Origin: Aphanomyces cochlioides
Taxonomy: Eukaryota; Oomycota; Saprolegniomycetes; Saprolegniales; Verrucalvaceae
Direction: 5' to 3'
Length of the DNA: 64,000 bases
NCBI GenBank assembly: GCA_019828595.1
Contig: JAHQRK010000006.1
Span: 1,426,001-1,490,000 of the forward strand
The notes under the pieces are model-generated. The model was not told the origin of the DNA and ran no database searches. It saw nothing but the letters and a program-made list of their open reading frames with translations. The position numbers and the translations under genes are program-made. Shown in pieces: positions 25,101 through 36,346 of the stretch (position 1 is the first letter of the stretch; each line of letters starts with the position of its first letter).

Positions 25101-28100
25101 CAGGCGACTCCGACCGACGACGAGAAGGCGCTTCTTGACAAAGCTGCAGGCTTTTACCAGCGCGCGACGACGCAATGGGCGTCGATTCCTCCGCCGTCGG
25201 CAGCAGAAACCAGCGCCAAGACGCTCGAGCTGGAGCTGCAGAGCCGAGAATTCAACGCCGAAGTCCAAGTCCGTCTCGCCAAGGCGGCGCTCGCGCTGCA
25301 CAAGACGAACGACGCCCAAAAGTACTGCGAGGCCGCCGTCGCGCCGCTCCAAGGCACCAATTTGCCGACGCAGTACATGCAAAAGTCCATCCTCCGGTGG
25401 TATTCCCTGGCGCAGCTTGTCTGGGCGCAGGCCGTCATGCAGCTCGCCGAAGCGACGGAAGCGCAAGAGCGCCACGTCAAGCATGAACTCGGTGCGTTTC
25501 CTCGGCGCCGCCGCCTCCTGACGGATCTGTTCTTGTAGCGCTCTTTGCGATCCAGCATGTAGTCGTCGGCGCCGACTTTGGCGTGCGTTGCGGCATGCCG
25601 GCGCTTGTGCAGAACGCGGCGCGGATTTTCTGGAATGCGATGACGGACGTCTTGGACACGGCGGCGGCGCCAGATCCGCGCTTCCGCCAGCAATTGATCG
25701 CGCCCATGCATGCCATGCTCGACCATTTAGCGGCGTTGGATGGCTGCGGCGAGATGGAATTCCGCGTCGAGTTTGTCTGCGCGCTGTTGGACGTCTACGA
25801 GGAACTTGGCGAGTGGGCCAAGGGCTTGTCGACCGTCGAAGCGGCGTTCCAAGTCGTGCCGCCGACGGTCCAGCGCTCTCTGTGGCGCTACCGCGTCCTC
25901 TTCCTCTCGAAACTCGGCAAATCGGTCCACGACGGCGGCGGCGGCATGGCCAAGATGAAAGAGACCGACGCGCTCCTCCAAGCGCGCGTCACCAAGCGCA
26001 TGGCCGCGGCGTCCACCGATCTCTCGACGCAGTACAAAGCCCTCGTGCGCGCCGTCAAGGAGGTCGACGGGCGCGTCGAGCAAGCGCAATTCCTCGTCGA
26101 TGTCGCCGAGTGGTTCTACGCCAACCAGTTCTCCCTCGACGACGTCCATGACCAACTCCACGGTCGAATTCTCCATCTTGTCGGCGTCTTGACGGCTTTC
26201 TAGGCGCGCTAAACATGCTCTTGCCGATCCTTCTCCCGTCCGCGGCGACGACAACGCGGCAACTCAAGTCGTCCAAGAAGAGCAAACGCCAAGACGATGC
26301 CGCCGGCGAGCCGTCGCTCGAGTGGTGGCATCTCGATTGGAGTCTGCGCATTCTCGTCATGCTCGCAATGGCCGCGCGGTCGTTTGACGAGCGCCTCGAG
26401 TACATTTTGGCCGCGCTTGGCCATGTCCATGCGATCTGGCAAGCGCTGGAAGAGGAGCTCTTCGTCGTGCAGTGCCGCCAAGCTTATGACGCTGCCGCCG
26501 CCGTCGACACCGCGCCGAAAGAGGAGTTTGAAGCATGGAAGAGCCACACGACGGTCGCTAAGAGCTTTATCGTGCCAGAGTCGACGCGAGCGTGGAGTTC
26601 GTTCGACTGGGAGAGCGCGCTGCCGGCACTTTGCGGCCACGCGCCGCTCGGAAAGACGTCAAAGGTGCTTCTCAACGCCTCCAACGTGACGCAGCCGACG
26701 TTGAGTCTCTTCTACTTGATGAAACTCGTCGACTTTGCGATGGAATTCCACCAGGAGCCGCATGCCGTACCGTGTCTCGTCCTGGCCAAAGCACTGAGCG
26801 CTTCCTCGTCGTCATCTTCCGCGGCGACGACATTGACGGAGCTTCCGCTGACGCCAATCCTCGTCGATCTCAAGCTCGCCATTGTCTTTGACCAACTTGG
26901 CTGCACCGACGGCGGTCAATCTTGCTTGAAGCGCGTCATCGACGCTTTCCGCATGACCCACGACTCGGACGGCGCTGCTGCAGCATTGAAGAAAGCGGCA
27001 GGAGAGTCGTTGTCCACGCGGCGCCATCGCGTCGTCCTGTCGTCGAGACCAAATCTCATGGCGCTCTCTGCCAAAGTGGCCGAGCATTTACTCGATCTGG
27101 GCTTTCATGCGCATGTGAAGCGTCTTCTCGAGCTCACGGCGACGCAATGCGCGGGCGACTTGATGACGCTGGCGCAGGTCGACTTTTGCCGTGGCCAGCT
27201 CTGTCTCGTTGAAGGCCACGTCGCGGCGGCGCTACACCATTTCCAAATGGCGTGCGATGTCGACGGCATTGAAGTGCTCTCGTATGCCAAGTACATTTCC
27301 ACCTACGCAGCGGCGCTTGGGCGCCACGGCCAGCTCAAACTCGCCAAAAGCGTCCTGCAGCAAGCGATCGCCGCCGTCACGGAGCTGCCAAACCTGCCGC
27401 CGCTGTCGCAAATCCAGCGGCAACTTGTTCCCAGCGCGCCGCTTTTTGTCGATTTGGACATCGTGGATGCGCTAGCGACTCTGCGGGCGGCGTACGCGGC
27501 GCTGCTAGCGGAAGAAAGCGCTCAGGCGCATGCGACGGGAAGCGAATGGGCGCCTCTCTGGGCGGAATCCATGCGCCGTTTTGCCGACAGCGTCGCGGAC
27601 CTCGACCGCGTCGGGGGAAATTTCAACATGGCCGCTATTGCCACAACATGGGGACAGCTCGTCGCGTCCAAGCGCGTCGACTTTGTCGCGGACGCCAAAG
27701 ACGCGCTCGAGTTTGTTTTCCAAGCACGAGACGCTTTCCTGCAAGCCCATGCGTATGTCGAAAGCGTCTGGATGAAGATGGACATCGCGCCATTGCCGCT
27801 AGCTCGAGCTCTCGCGGCAGCCAAGGCGAATGTCGCCTCCATCGAGCTTCTTCGCGTCCGACTCGCGCAGGAAGACACGATGGTCGTCACGCGGATGGAG
27901 CATGAAGCCAAGAAGACGCTAGTGGAGCTCTGGCTTGACGCGACGGCGCCCAAGAAGGTCAAGACTCGTGATGACATGGTCGTCCCGCCGCTAGAGAAGG
28001 CGCTTCTCTACTGGAATGGCGCTGTCAACTTGACGCCAGCGCCCGTGTACGCCGCTGGGATCGGTCAATGCCTGCGACGACAACTCCAAGACGATGCCAA

Positions 28101-29997
28101 CCAAGACGCCGGAGGAGGAGGAGCAGCAGCAGTGTGGTCGTTCGCCAAGGAAGAGCAGCGCAAACTAGGCGTGGCTTGTGCGACCAGCTCTCCAGGCACC
28201 GCCGCAGCGCCGGTTGTGGATCCACGCCAAGTCGATTGCATTCGTTTCCTCCAGGAGACGCTGGACGCCGGTGTGAAACAGCGCGACCGCGACGCGATTC
28301 AAGCGTGTTGTCTTGAGCTAGTCGAGTGCTTTGGGACGCGCGACGCCGCCTCCGCCGTCAAATACTTACTCTGGTACGTCGTCCATCGTCGTCATGCTGG
28401 AGCGCTGCTGCTGTAGGTACCAAAGCTGCCGCATGAGTGCAGTCGCAGAAGAACTCTTCCTCCAAGCGTGCGACGCCACGAATCGCACGGCGCTCTTCAT
28501 CCACAGAGCGCGGGATTTGCCGCCGACGAGCGTCTCTGCCCAGCTAGCGCATGTCTTCCTAGAGCACGAGTCGGAAGCATGGCGTCGTCTTGGCGTCTAC
28601 ACGCCGATGGAACAGGTAAGGAGCGTCTCCTTGTCACTCGATGAGCTTGGCTAGGTCTTGTCGACCGTGCCGCCGCTGTGCGTCCTCGTGAGCTTGCAAT
28701 TTTCCCCCGACATGGATTATCTCTACGGCGCGATCCGAGGAAGCCCGAGCGCGACAACTCCGCCAGCTAATGCCGCTTCCAACGCTGCCACTGCTGCTGC
28801 GAGCGTCGCTGGCGTGCATGTCATCGCTCGGATGGAATTCCATCGTCCACGGCGACTGGCCTTGTGGGATCTCGTGGCGAAATGGAAGGCGTGGCGTGCG
28901 TCCACGGTCAAAAGCCTCTTGCAATATGGAGAAGCGATCACGTCCAGCGCCGCGATGGACGCTTTTGAACTTGCCGCGGCATCCAGTGCGCTCAGCGCCG
29001 CCAGCTCTTCTCAGCATGATGAAGATGTCTTGGAGACACAATTCCAAGCGCTTCTCGATGAGACGAGAGTGCTCTTGGCGCCGCTGCTTGATGCTCTCGT
29101 GCCTTCTTTAGCCAAAGCCCCGCCGCCGACGACAGCAGCAGCTAGCAATAGCAGCAACGCGGCAGACGACACGGCGTCGACGGTGGTCTTGCTCGTGGAC
29201 TCGGCTCTCGAGAGTATTCCATGGGAAGCGCTCGTCGATGCCGTCGACAGCCGCGACTTCTCGGCGCATTTCCTCTCGACGCGGTGGAACAATCTCAAAG
29301 CGGCGCCGTTCAAGCGGGAAGATTTCTTCTACGTCGCGGATCCTTACCATGACGACCAAGCCGAGGAGAGCCGCCACTCCATCGCAGGTAGGAAGAGCAT
29401 TTCGATCGCCATGTTGATGGAGTTTATGTTGTAGAGACGCTCCACAGTCTCAAGACGCATCTCCATGGCCTCAAAGGCGTGAGCGGCGCGGACTACGTTC
29501 CCAGCGCGAGCGAATGGCAGCATGCGCTGACGTCTCGTCGCGGCGGCGGCTTTTTGTTTTATGGCCCGAATCGGTCCTTGGCTCACTTTGCGCCGGCGCT
29601 TCTCGCGGGTCTCCAAGCGACGAAATGCAATCTCGTCGTGGCGATGAGTCGCATGGAGACCGACGCGAGTTTCCGCCGCCAGAGCAAGCTCGACACGCAT
29701 AAATCCAAGCGGCAACTCATGCTGGAAGACGGCTATGAGAGCGCGCTCCTCTGGTCGCTCGCGGGCGTCAATTGCGTCGTGACAAACCAGTGGAACACGT
29801 CGTTTGTCGCCAACCACCGCGCCGTCTCGAGTTTGTTTGCATGGATGGCCAAGAACATTCCCATCGCCAAAGCCGTCAAGCGCATGGGCGCCGACGCTGA
29901 CAAAGCTGACGCCAAAGGAGCGAGCAATAACGCCGTGGCGCTCAAAGGCCGCGTCCGCTTCTGCCCGATCGTGTACGGCGTGCCGCACTTGGGATAA
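22155..29997 (+). CDS. CFAP46: Cilia- and flagella-associated protein 46
   Basis: A central-pair (C1d projection) protein of motile flagella, about 2,400 residues here. The N-terminal third carries TPR-like helices with CFAP46-specific stretches: PHYDFLVYNASITYWRVARP and HEICVLAWNVALPLLEPHLR, with RAQMHFETAKCEIA downstream. The middle is a long helical repeat array. The C-terminus (about 29.15-30.0 kb) folds like a caspase/separase-type CHAT domain: LVDSALESIPWEAL, then GGGFLFYGPNRSLAHF, NLVVAMSRMETD and NCVVTNQWNTSF. The CHAT His-Gly and Cys positions are Tyr-Gly and Met, so it should be catalytically dead. About ten exons; GC content and codon bias are higher than in the neighbours. The stop is 72 bp from the bL9 stop, tail to tail. 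Several intron edges are approximate. Confidence 0.87.
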
Positions 29998-30069
29998 GCG
30001 CGACGGACGGGCAGCGGCGGCGACTTGATGAGGGAAGCAGTTGCAAAGTGTACAGCAAATCTATTGAAA

Positions 30070-30865
30070 TTAGCGGCGTTCAATCAATATCTTGAGAGTC
30101 ACAACTCGTCGGAGGCTAGCAGTCGATGGATCTTCCACGACGGCTTCTGGCGCTTCCTTGGCGTCGGCAGCAGCGCCAGCTTGTTGCGTGTTGAATCGGT
30201 CCGTAGCGAATTGCTGCAGGACGGTTTGGGCCGAAAAGTCGACGGGGGCATCTGGTTTCGCAGCAGGCTTTTCAGGAGTCGATTCTGTAGCAGCAGCGGC
30301 GGCGGCAACTTTAGCTTGCGCGGCTTCGAATTCGTCTTCAATGAAGTCGTCGACGCGGATCTTGATGTTGTGGTTGCCGAGCATTTTGATCGGTTCAGGC
30401 AAGACGACGCGAGCAACGCCGACTTTGATGCCATGTTGCTTTTCAAGCTTGTCTACGATGTTTTGAGCTGTCACGGACGACTTGGTGTTGGGCTTGGGGG
30501 TATCGCAATGGCGCTTGAACTTGACCGTCACGGACGTCAAACGCTTGATAATTTGCTCACGGATGCGTTCGCGCTCGCTGTCGACACCCTCCTCTTCTTG
30601 CTTGTCTACTTTGTACGTAGCCAAGTTGAGCTTGGTCGCATACACCGCCTTCTTTTCAGGGTACAAGAAATTGCGCGCGTAACCCGCTTTGACAGACACG
30701 ACGTCGCCGCGGAAGCCGAGCTTTGGCACATCTTCCTTCAACACCATTTCAACACGGTGCCTAGCATAGAAATATCCATATATAATGCGTTGTAGGAAAA
30801 AGGACGTACGCAAAGCCACGGGCGAGCGCTGCGCGCGGCGCCAACTTGACGGATCTCGCGAACAT
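30070..30865 (-). CDS. MRPL9: Mitochondrial ribosomal protein bL9m
   Basis: Two exons with an intron at 30761-30809 (49 nt), 248 residues. Exon 1 encodes MFARSVKLAPRAALARGFA, an Arg/Ala-rich, acid-free leader typical of a mitochondrial presequence. Exon 2 begins with the L9 signature (MVLKEDVPKLGFRGDVVSV, then KAGYARNFLYPEKKA), the rRNA-binding N-domain, followed by the helical linker and C-domain (HGIKVGVARVVLPEPIKMLG). A C-terminal extension rich in Ala, Lys and Glu is unlike bacterial L9. It diverges from MIC10 across a CCAAT-rich promoter of about 225 bp, so two mitochondrial genes share one control region. Confidence 0.95.
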
Positions 30866-30920
30866 GCTGGTTGAGAAAGTCGAGATGGCCCAAAGACCAT
30901 TGCTTTAAAAGGTTGTCTCT

Positions 30921-31056
30921 GATTGGCTGGTTTATTGACCAATGAAAAAATTCAATAAATTCAATCCAATTAATTATTAAAAATCAATTTATTAAATTAA
31001 TTGGATAAAATAGTTTTTATGAATTTTTTATTGGACTTTTATTTTGACCAATTGGA
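30921..31056. promoter_or_regulatory. Bidirectional CCAAT-rich promoter of bL9m and MIC10
   Basis: ATTGG and CCAAT pentamers occur as facing pairs (near 30922 and 30939; 30966 and 30999; 31030 and 31048) in AT-rich DNA between the divergent starts at 30865 and 31092. Confidence 0.55.
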
Positions 31057-31091
31057 TCGTGGCATTGAAAGGGAGGTTGACACAACACAAG

Positions 31092-31367
31092 ATGGCTGAC
31101 AAGAACGAAGTGGTCCAAGTCGAACAAGCGCCCAAGGAACAACGCACGCCGTCCGAGTACCGCATCTCGGAGAAATGGGACAAGTGTGTTGAAAGCTTTG
31201 TTGTCAACTTCTCGGCTGGTCTCGTTGCTGGTGGTATTACGTCGTTGGTGCTTGCGCGCTCTGGCACTGGCCGTGCTGGCCTCACAGGATTTGGCGCTGG
31301 TGCAGGTGTCGGCGCGACGTGGACAACGTGCAGTTTGGCATTCCAAGAAGAAATCCCAAAGAAGTAG
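31092..31367 (+). CDS. MIC10: MICOS complex subunit MIC10
   Basis: A 91-residue single-exon protein. SEKWDKCVESFVVNFSAGLV begins the first transmembrane hairpin segment, and the second (TGFGAGAGVGATWTTCSLAF) carries the Gly-rich GxGxGxG motif by which MIC10 oligomerises and bends the inner membrane at cristae junctions. The N-terminus is soluble and charged. Start chosen at 31092 (MADKNEVVQ) rather than the in-frame Met 48 bp upstream, because homologues have short N-termini. Confidence 0.93.
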   Translation: MADKNEVVQVEQAPKEQRTPSEYRISEKWDKCVESFVVNFSAGLVAGGITSLVLARSGTGRAGLTGFGAGAGVGATWTTCSLAFQEEIPKK

Positions 31368-32148
31368 AGAGATATGGGGTCGATATGTCGATCTTCATCG
31401 CCGTCAATACAACCTCGTCGTTTTTTATGGAAGTTGTTGCCTTTGACAGACGTATGCATTTCCCGCCTCAACACATACGCATTCTCATTCATTCGTTTGC
31501 TTCGACACAAGAAGCAATCTCTTTCCATGGTCTTAAGTCTATCCGCCCCTTGTATAGTAATCGTTCCTGCCCGTGTGTATTCATTTCTCGGGAATGGTAT
31601 GCCATTCTTGTACTTGGGGGAATGTCATGTCATTGAAACGCTCTTCTCATCGAGTAACATGAGGTTGCACTGGTGTTTGAGGAAAGAATCTCCATCAACT
31701 TTGGCTGCTTGCTGCAGAAAGTACGCCATGTTGATAAAGGGCGCTTGGGGGGAATCGACTTTGAGGGTTCTTTAGATGTTCTCTGTCGAATGTACGACTC
31801 CAGCGAGTTTCAATTCCAGATAGCTCAGCATTTCTAGCTGGTAGGCACATATGCTAGAGTCTCCTCTAGAGCAACAATTCCAAGCTAGACGCAGAAGAGA
31901 TCGTGGAAGCCACTCCTGCTTGCGATTTGTGCATGGATACGTTTTGTGAGCAACAATAAAATAATTGTATTTTAGTATTGTTACAATAAGTCACTTGGAA
32001 GCAGGGATTCATGTTTCAACCTGGTTGTACTCTAAAAATAAAGACGATTTCCACAGTTAAAGACGTTTGTCATCCTTGAAGTCGAGCCTCTTCATGAATC
32101 AGTAGACGATTGACTGCAAACTTCTGAAGAGTAGATCAATATATTGTA
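31368..32148. other. Intergenic, no gene seen
   Basis: About 780 bp downstream of MIC10. Several short frames are open but none looks like a protein. The sequence becomes AT-rich towards the mariner-type element that begins at 32149. Confidence 0.5.
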
Positions 32149-32788
32149 CTACTCTGGTCCGAAAAAATTGTCACATTTGACTTTTCAGTGGAGTTTCGTT
32201 ACATTTGATTGGTGCAAATGAAAGTACTTTATCTCCTCTTTGATTGGATATATTTATTCAGGCGAAATTCAAAGTTTGTCCTCTGATTCAAATTACAGAA
32301 AATCTTCCGCCAGTGAATCAAATCGCAATGAAACGCGGTCCCACCGCACACACAAATAGATCACTTATCTAGGTAGTCTCCGATATATTAACGGTACTTT
32401 TGAGAGACTATCGATCTAGATGCTCAAATTCGATGCTCACAACTCAAACCGAATGGTCTGGCTCTAAGGCCCTTTTACGGCGACCCTGTGAGCTCCTGCG
32501 TCCGTCCACGCATCACTGGAACATATTGAATAAGTTTGTATGCATTTGCAGGACCAAACATGGCGCCTAGAGACGTGAGCAAAGCGAAATGTGATGAGGT
32601 CTCCAATATCGTTAGGTCATATGTATATTTACTATTTTGTATGCCAATTTTATCTTTTATAAATAATACTTTAATATAGATATGTTAAAATTTGATAAAT
32701 TCTTCAAACTATTTCATACCAAAACCAAGTTAACAAGAATTGTACCCCAAAAAATATGCAATATGACAATTATTTCGGACCAGAGTAG
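32149..32788. mobile_element. Non-autonomous Tc1/mariner-type element (MITE), 640 bp
   Basis: The terminal inverted repeats start CTACTCTGGTCCGAAA at 32149 and end with the complement at 32788; the outer 30 bp match at 27 positions. Both ends are flanked by TA (32147-32148 and 32789-32790), the duplicated target of Tc1/mariner transposases. No transposase frame is present inside, so it would need an enzyme in trans. The interior is AT-rich. Confidence 0.85.
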
Positions 32789-32896
32789 TATCCAATTGCA
32801 ATATATTTCTAAAAATAAATTGTTTTAGAATACAATAATTTATTGCTGAACCTGAGTCGGAGCAATCCTGACTTGTGATTCGTCAATGTTTAGCCA

Positions 32897-34183
32897 ATGA
32901 AGTGTTGTCTTTTGTATCTTCCAAGTCGAAACTTTGGTCGAAGAGTCCATTCGCCAAGAATGGTCTGCCACAACGACCAAGTCATGGCGCCGCTGCCAGA
33001 GAACGCCAAGGCATTGGAAATAAACGACTGGGCCAAATCGTCAACTTCTCACAGCCACGGCGAAACGCAGAACCATGCTCCAGGTGGGGTACAAGTGGCC
33101 GCAATCGTGCCAGACAAGTCCAGACTGCTACTACTCGCTCTTTGCTTTCTGGGCATCATGACATGCTTTACAGTCAATGGCATGGCGCTAGAGCAGCTTA
33201 CAAGTGTGCACGCCATACGTGAAAACTCGTTGACGTTGGTCGCGTCTACTGTATCAGCAGTCGCGGCGATTCTGTTGAAAAGAGCCGCGCGTGAACCAGA
33301 TTCAACTCTACCTCGGCATCATTATGTGCTCCTCTCCGTGCTGGCGTTTATATCAACGCTAGCATCTGTCTGCGCTCTTCGCTATGTTACGTTCATCACG
33401 CGTATCCTTGGCAAGTCTTGCAAGTCCATTCCAGTCATGTTCGTCGGTGTTTGCTTTGGAAAGCGCTACTCGGTGCAAAAGTACTTGTCTGTGATTCTCT
33501 TATCGATTGGAGTCGCTGTCTTCCTCATGGGAAGCTACCATCGCCATACCGAAGACCCGACGAGATCTGAAGCGCAATCTGCCATCGGCCTTTGTCTCCT
33601 GTTACTGTCGTTGCTGTGTGATGGAGCCACCGGAGCGCTCGAAGACAAGTTCATGGCTCAGTACACTGTAGGCGCGTTTGAACTCATGTTTCAACTGAGT
33701 TCGTTCAAGGCATTGTTTGCATGTGGTGGCGTCGTCTTTGCCGGTGAATGGCCACAACTACTTAAATCCGTCGCGGCGTCGGTTGGTCCTCTCTTGGCTC
33801 TCAGCCTAAGCGGAGCAGCAGGCCAAGCGTTCATCTTCTACACCATCACCAAGTTTGGTGCATTGACGACGTCCATCATTGGCACAATGCGCAAAGTTGT
33901 TAGCATCGCGCTGTCGGTAGTTCTGTTCCATCACGTCCTTCGCATTGGGCAAGTCACCGGTTTGTTCATTGCCTTGACCGCCATCATGATGAATTGGGTG
34001 CGTTGCTCTGCACAGAAGAAAGCGCGTCCAAGTGAAGCATTGCTTCTAGAGACCGCCGAGATAGATGAAGAAGTACAGAGCGAAGTTGATGACTTGAAAT
34101 CGATCCAGGAGCAAGCCAAAGCGAGGCAGGTCCTTGTCGCTTGGGAGCAAACGACAGCTAAGTCGGTGATAGCAGCAGTGTAG
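32897..34183 (+). CDS. Nucleotide-sugar transporter, SLC35B-like
   Basis: A 428-residue single-exon multi-pass membrane protein. About ten hydrophobic segments are visible from LLLALCFLGIMTCFTVNGMA to VTGLFIALTAIMMNWV. Family motifs include GKSCKSIPVMFVGVCFGKRY, the central DGATGALEDKFMAQY and FIFYTITKFGALTTSIIGTM, as in SLC35B nucleotide-sugar/PAPS carriers of the ER and Golgi; the substrate cannot be read from sequence. N- and C-terminal tails are soluble. The true start may be one of the later Mets (32960 or 32984), since the first 30 residues are not family-like. It ends 23 bp from the GAS41 stop. Confidence 0.85.
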   Translation: MKCCLLYLPSRNFGRRVHSPRMVCHNDQVMAPLPENAKALEINDWAKSSTSHSHGETQNHAPGGVQVAAIVPDKSRLLLLALCFLGIMTCFTVNGMALEQLTSVHAIRENSLTLVASTVSAVAAILLKRAAREPDSTLPRHHYVLLSVLAFISTLASVCALRYVTFITRILGKSCKSIPVMFVGVCFGKRYSVQKYLSVILLSIGVAVFLMGSYHRHTEDPTRSEAQSAIGLCLLLLSLLCDGATGALEDKFMAQYTVGAFELMFQLSSFKALFACGGVVFAGEWPQLLKSVAASVGPLLALSLSGAAGQAFIFYTITKFGALTTSIIGTMRKVVSIALSVVLFHHVLRIGQVTGLFIALTAIMMNWVRCSAQKKARPSEALLLETAEIDEEVQSEVDDLKSIQEQAKARQVLVAWEQTTAKSVIAAV

Positions 34184-34206
34184 ATTATACCAACATGATG
34201 ATACAT

Positions 34207-35000
34207 CTACGTGGCTTTGAGTGCTTTCTTCGGCATTTGGGCTAGCTTTTCCTTGAGTTCCTTGGCTTCGACGTCAGCTTCAACAAGCAGTGCCTTAACA
34301 GCAGCGATTTCTCTTGTGAGAAAAGCTTGGGCGTCTGTCAAGAGCTTGAGATCGGCTGCTTCAGAGTACACAGGCCAGAATTCCTGCAATGGATTTGGCG
34401 GTGCTTGTTTTTCAGGACCTACAAAATCAAAATGAAATCGACGACTTGCCAAGATGTGCTAACCTGCCAAGAGTTTCTTGTACATGAACTCTGTTGGTTC
34501 GTTAAACACCAGCTCGTCGTAGAACTCCGAGACGACAGGCTACATAAGATAGCAATCTCATTTCCTGGTTAGGAATGCACCATGAAATACCTTCTTGGTC
34601 GATGCAATTTGATTGCCTGGTGGGTAGAGCACCAACATGTGAATCTTATCGACAGGCTTTTCGTCTGGGTCTTGAAAGTGGATTTGAATTCGCGTTTCAA
34701 ACTCACCCCAGCCATACTCTGACACTTCGTACGGTGGTTCTGTCAAGACTATCACCGAGCTCAAGGAGAATATCCATCGTGACGTGTACCTCGAACGGGA
34801 TTGGCAAAGCTGCTATGAAGGCTAATCACGACTTTGCTGATCATATACGACAAATCTTCGTTGGCCAGTCCGCGAACATAAATATGCCATCGATGTGTCT
34901 TGGTTTCTTCCGACTTGCGGCCCAAATACGTGGCAATCGAGCCATACGCGATCGCTTTGCTCACGACAACTCCCTTTTGGCGCTCGTTCGACATGGACAA
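34207..35000 (-). CDS. YEATS4: YEATS-domain protein GAS41/Yaf9
   Basis: Reads acylated histone H3 as a shared subunit of SWR1 and NuA4/TIP60 chromatin complexes. Four exons with introns at 34749-34789, 34540-34590 and 34419-34463, all in phase. The YEATS domain is clear: KTHRWHIYVRG, then LHSSFANPVR, PPYEVSEYGWGEFETRIQIH (the GWGEF acyl-lysine pocket) and DKIHMLVLYP. The C-terminus is a coiled coil (LTREIAAVKALLVEADVEAK) as in GAS41. It starts at 35000, diverges from the FHA gene and converges on the transporter. Confidence 0.95.
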
Positions 35001-35343
35001 AAATAAATAAGAAAAATATTGTCGTTTTGGTTCAAAACTGGAAATTTGAGATGTTTTGAAAAAGTTTCAATTAACTTACGCATACACTATTTAAAGATTT
35101 CGCAAACATTTTCTTATATTGCCCACAATCGTGACCATTAAATAGTGTAATTTTAAACGTTTTAAATGTTTGAAAACATGTTCGAAACTTTCAATTTCTT
35201 TTCACTTGAAATTTGTATGCGTCAATTGTTGCGTCAATTTGATTGCGTCAAAATTTATTCCGCACGACTCCAGTTTTTTATTAAAACCACAATAAAAGAG
35301 AATTCTTTTTAAGAATTTCATTTGATATTTACTATTTTCATTT

Positions 35344-35357
35344 ATTTATCCGGACAA
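35344..35357. promoter_or_regulatory. ATCCGGA motif at the FHA gene promoter
   Basis: TTTATCCGGA lies about 50 bp before the ATG at 35400. It is one copy of the motif seen at three other promoters here. Confidence 0.35.
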
Positions 35358-35399
35358 TATTTCCACCAATCGCATGCGGCATTTTGAATTTCCAAGCCG

Positions 35400-36328
35400 A
35401 TGCCTCGCGGCGCCAAGCGGAAGACGGACGACGTACGCTCTAGCTTGGCTGAGAAGCGAGGTATATAATTGAATCGTGTCCAAGAAGTGGTATTCGATGT
35501 AGGTACTGTGATTGCGCTTGATGAAACCGACGAATCCGACGTGGAAGCGCCAGCACCGACGGCAAGTCACTCGACAAGCAATCAAACAGTTATTGAATAT
35601 CTCGAGTCCCAGCGAGACGAAGCAATCAAAGTACATCTAGGGGGTGTTTCATGCTTATAAGGAGCCTTTGTGTAGAAAATCCGCGATCACGGCTCAAAAG
35701 CAATCGCGGCATTTCGAGAAGAGGCAGCTCAAGCTAAGCAAAAACTACTTGCGAGTCTATCTGATGAATCAAATGAACCACCAACGGGGCCGACTGAGCC
35801 CGAAAAACCGCGTCCTTCGGTCGACAGGGCAGCCAAGAAAATCCCTGAGCCAACTCCAGATCCCCTACCTCCTCGACGAAGCTATGGTGAACAAAAAACT
35901 ATCCATATTACGTGTACAGGCGGTGTCTACTCTGGCCAAAAATTCGATCTCGTCTTGTCAACAGTGTATCTCTATCTCTGCTTGCTGATGCTCATGTCAA
36001 ATTCCAGGATGCTAACCGAGTCTGCCATATTGGTAGGTCTTCGGGCAAGAAGTACAAAGCACCGCATGGCCTAAGTCTTCCCAAAGATCCAGAAATCTCG
36101 ACCACGCATGCTGAAGTACCTCCATGCTCCTTTGCTTCCTTTGTTCACTTTCTGCTGTAGATTCGATGGAGCAGCGACGACGACCACATTTATATCACAG
36201 ATCAAAATAGCACCAATGGTACACGAATCAACGGACGCAACATCAAACCTCGAACTCCCGTTCGACTCGACTTCTCCAAGCCGATCAAAGCAACGTTTGG
36301 CAGCACGAATCTTACGTTCACCATGTAA
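35400..36328 (+). CDS. FHA-domain protein
   Basis: Five exons with 40-130 nt introns, starting MPRGAKRKTDDVRSSLAEKRG. The N-terminal half is charged and partly disordered with a helical stretch (AFREEAAQAKQKLLASL) and Pro-rich linker. The C-terminal half is a forkhead-associated domain: CHIGRSSG (the GR of strand 3), a Leu/Pro-rich loop, STTHAEV (the S-x2-H phosphothreonine-binding motif), ITDQNSTNGTRING (the NGT motif) and a final FGSTNLTFTM. FHA domains bind phosphothreonine in DNA-damage and other signalling; the partner is unknown. The stop at 36328 is 18 bp from the eIF4B-like stop. Confidence 0.85.
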
Positions 36329-36346
36329 TCCACACAAATCTATTGC

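Noticed and set aside
22155..29997. Separase (ESP1) as the identity of the large gene
   Set aside because: The C-terminal fold recalls separase, but the catalytic His and Cys are absent, and the N-terminal motifs (FLVYNASITYWRVARP and others) match CFAP46.
32400..32790. Transposase remnant inside the mariner-type element
   Set aside because: No frame with DDE/DDD-like motifs could be read; the interior is AT-rich non-coding DNA.
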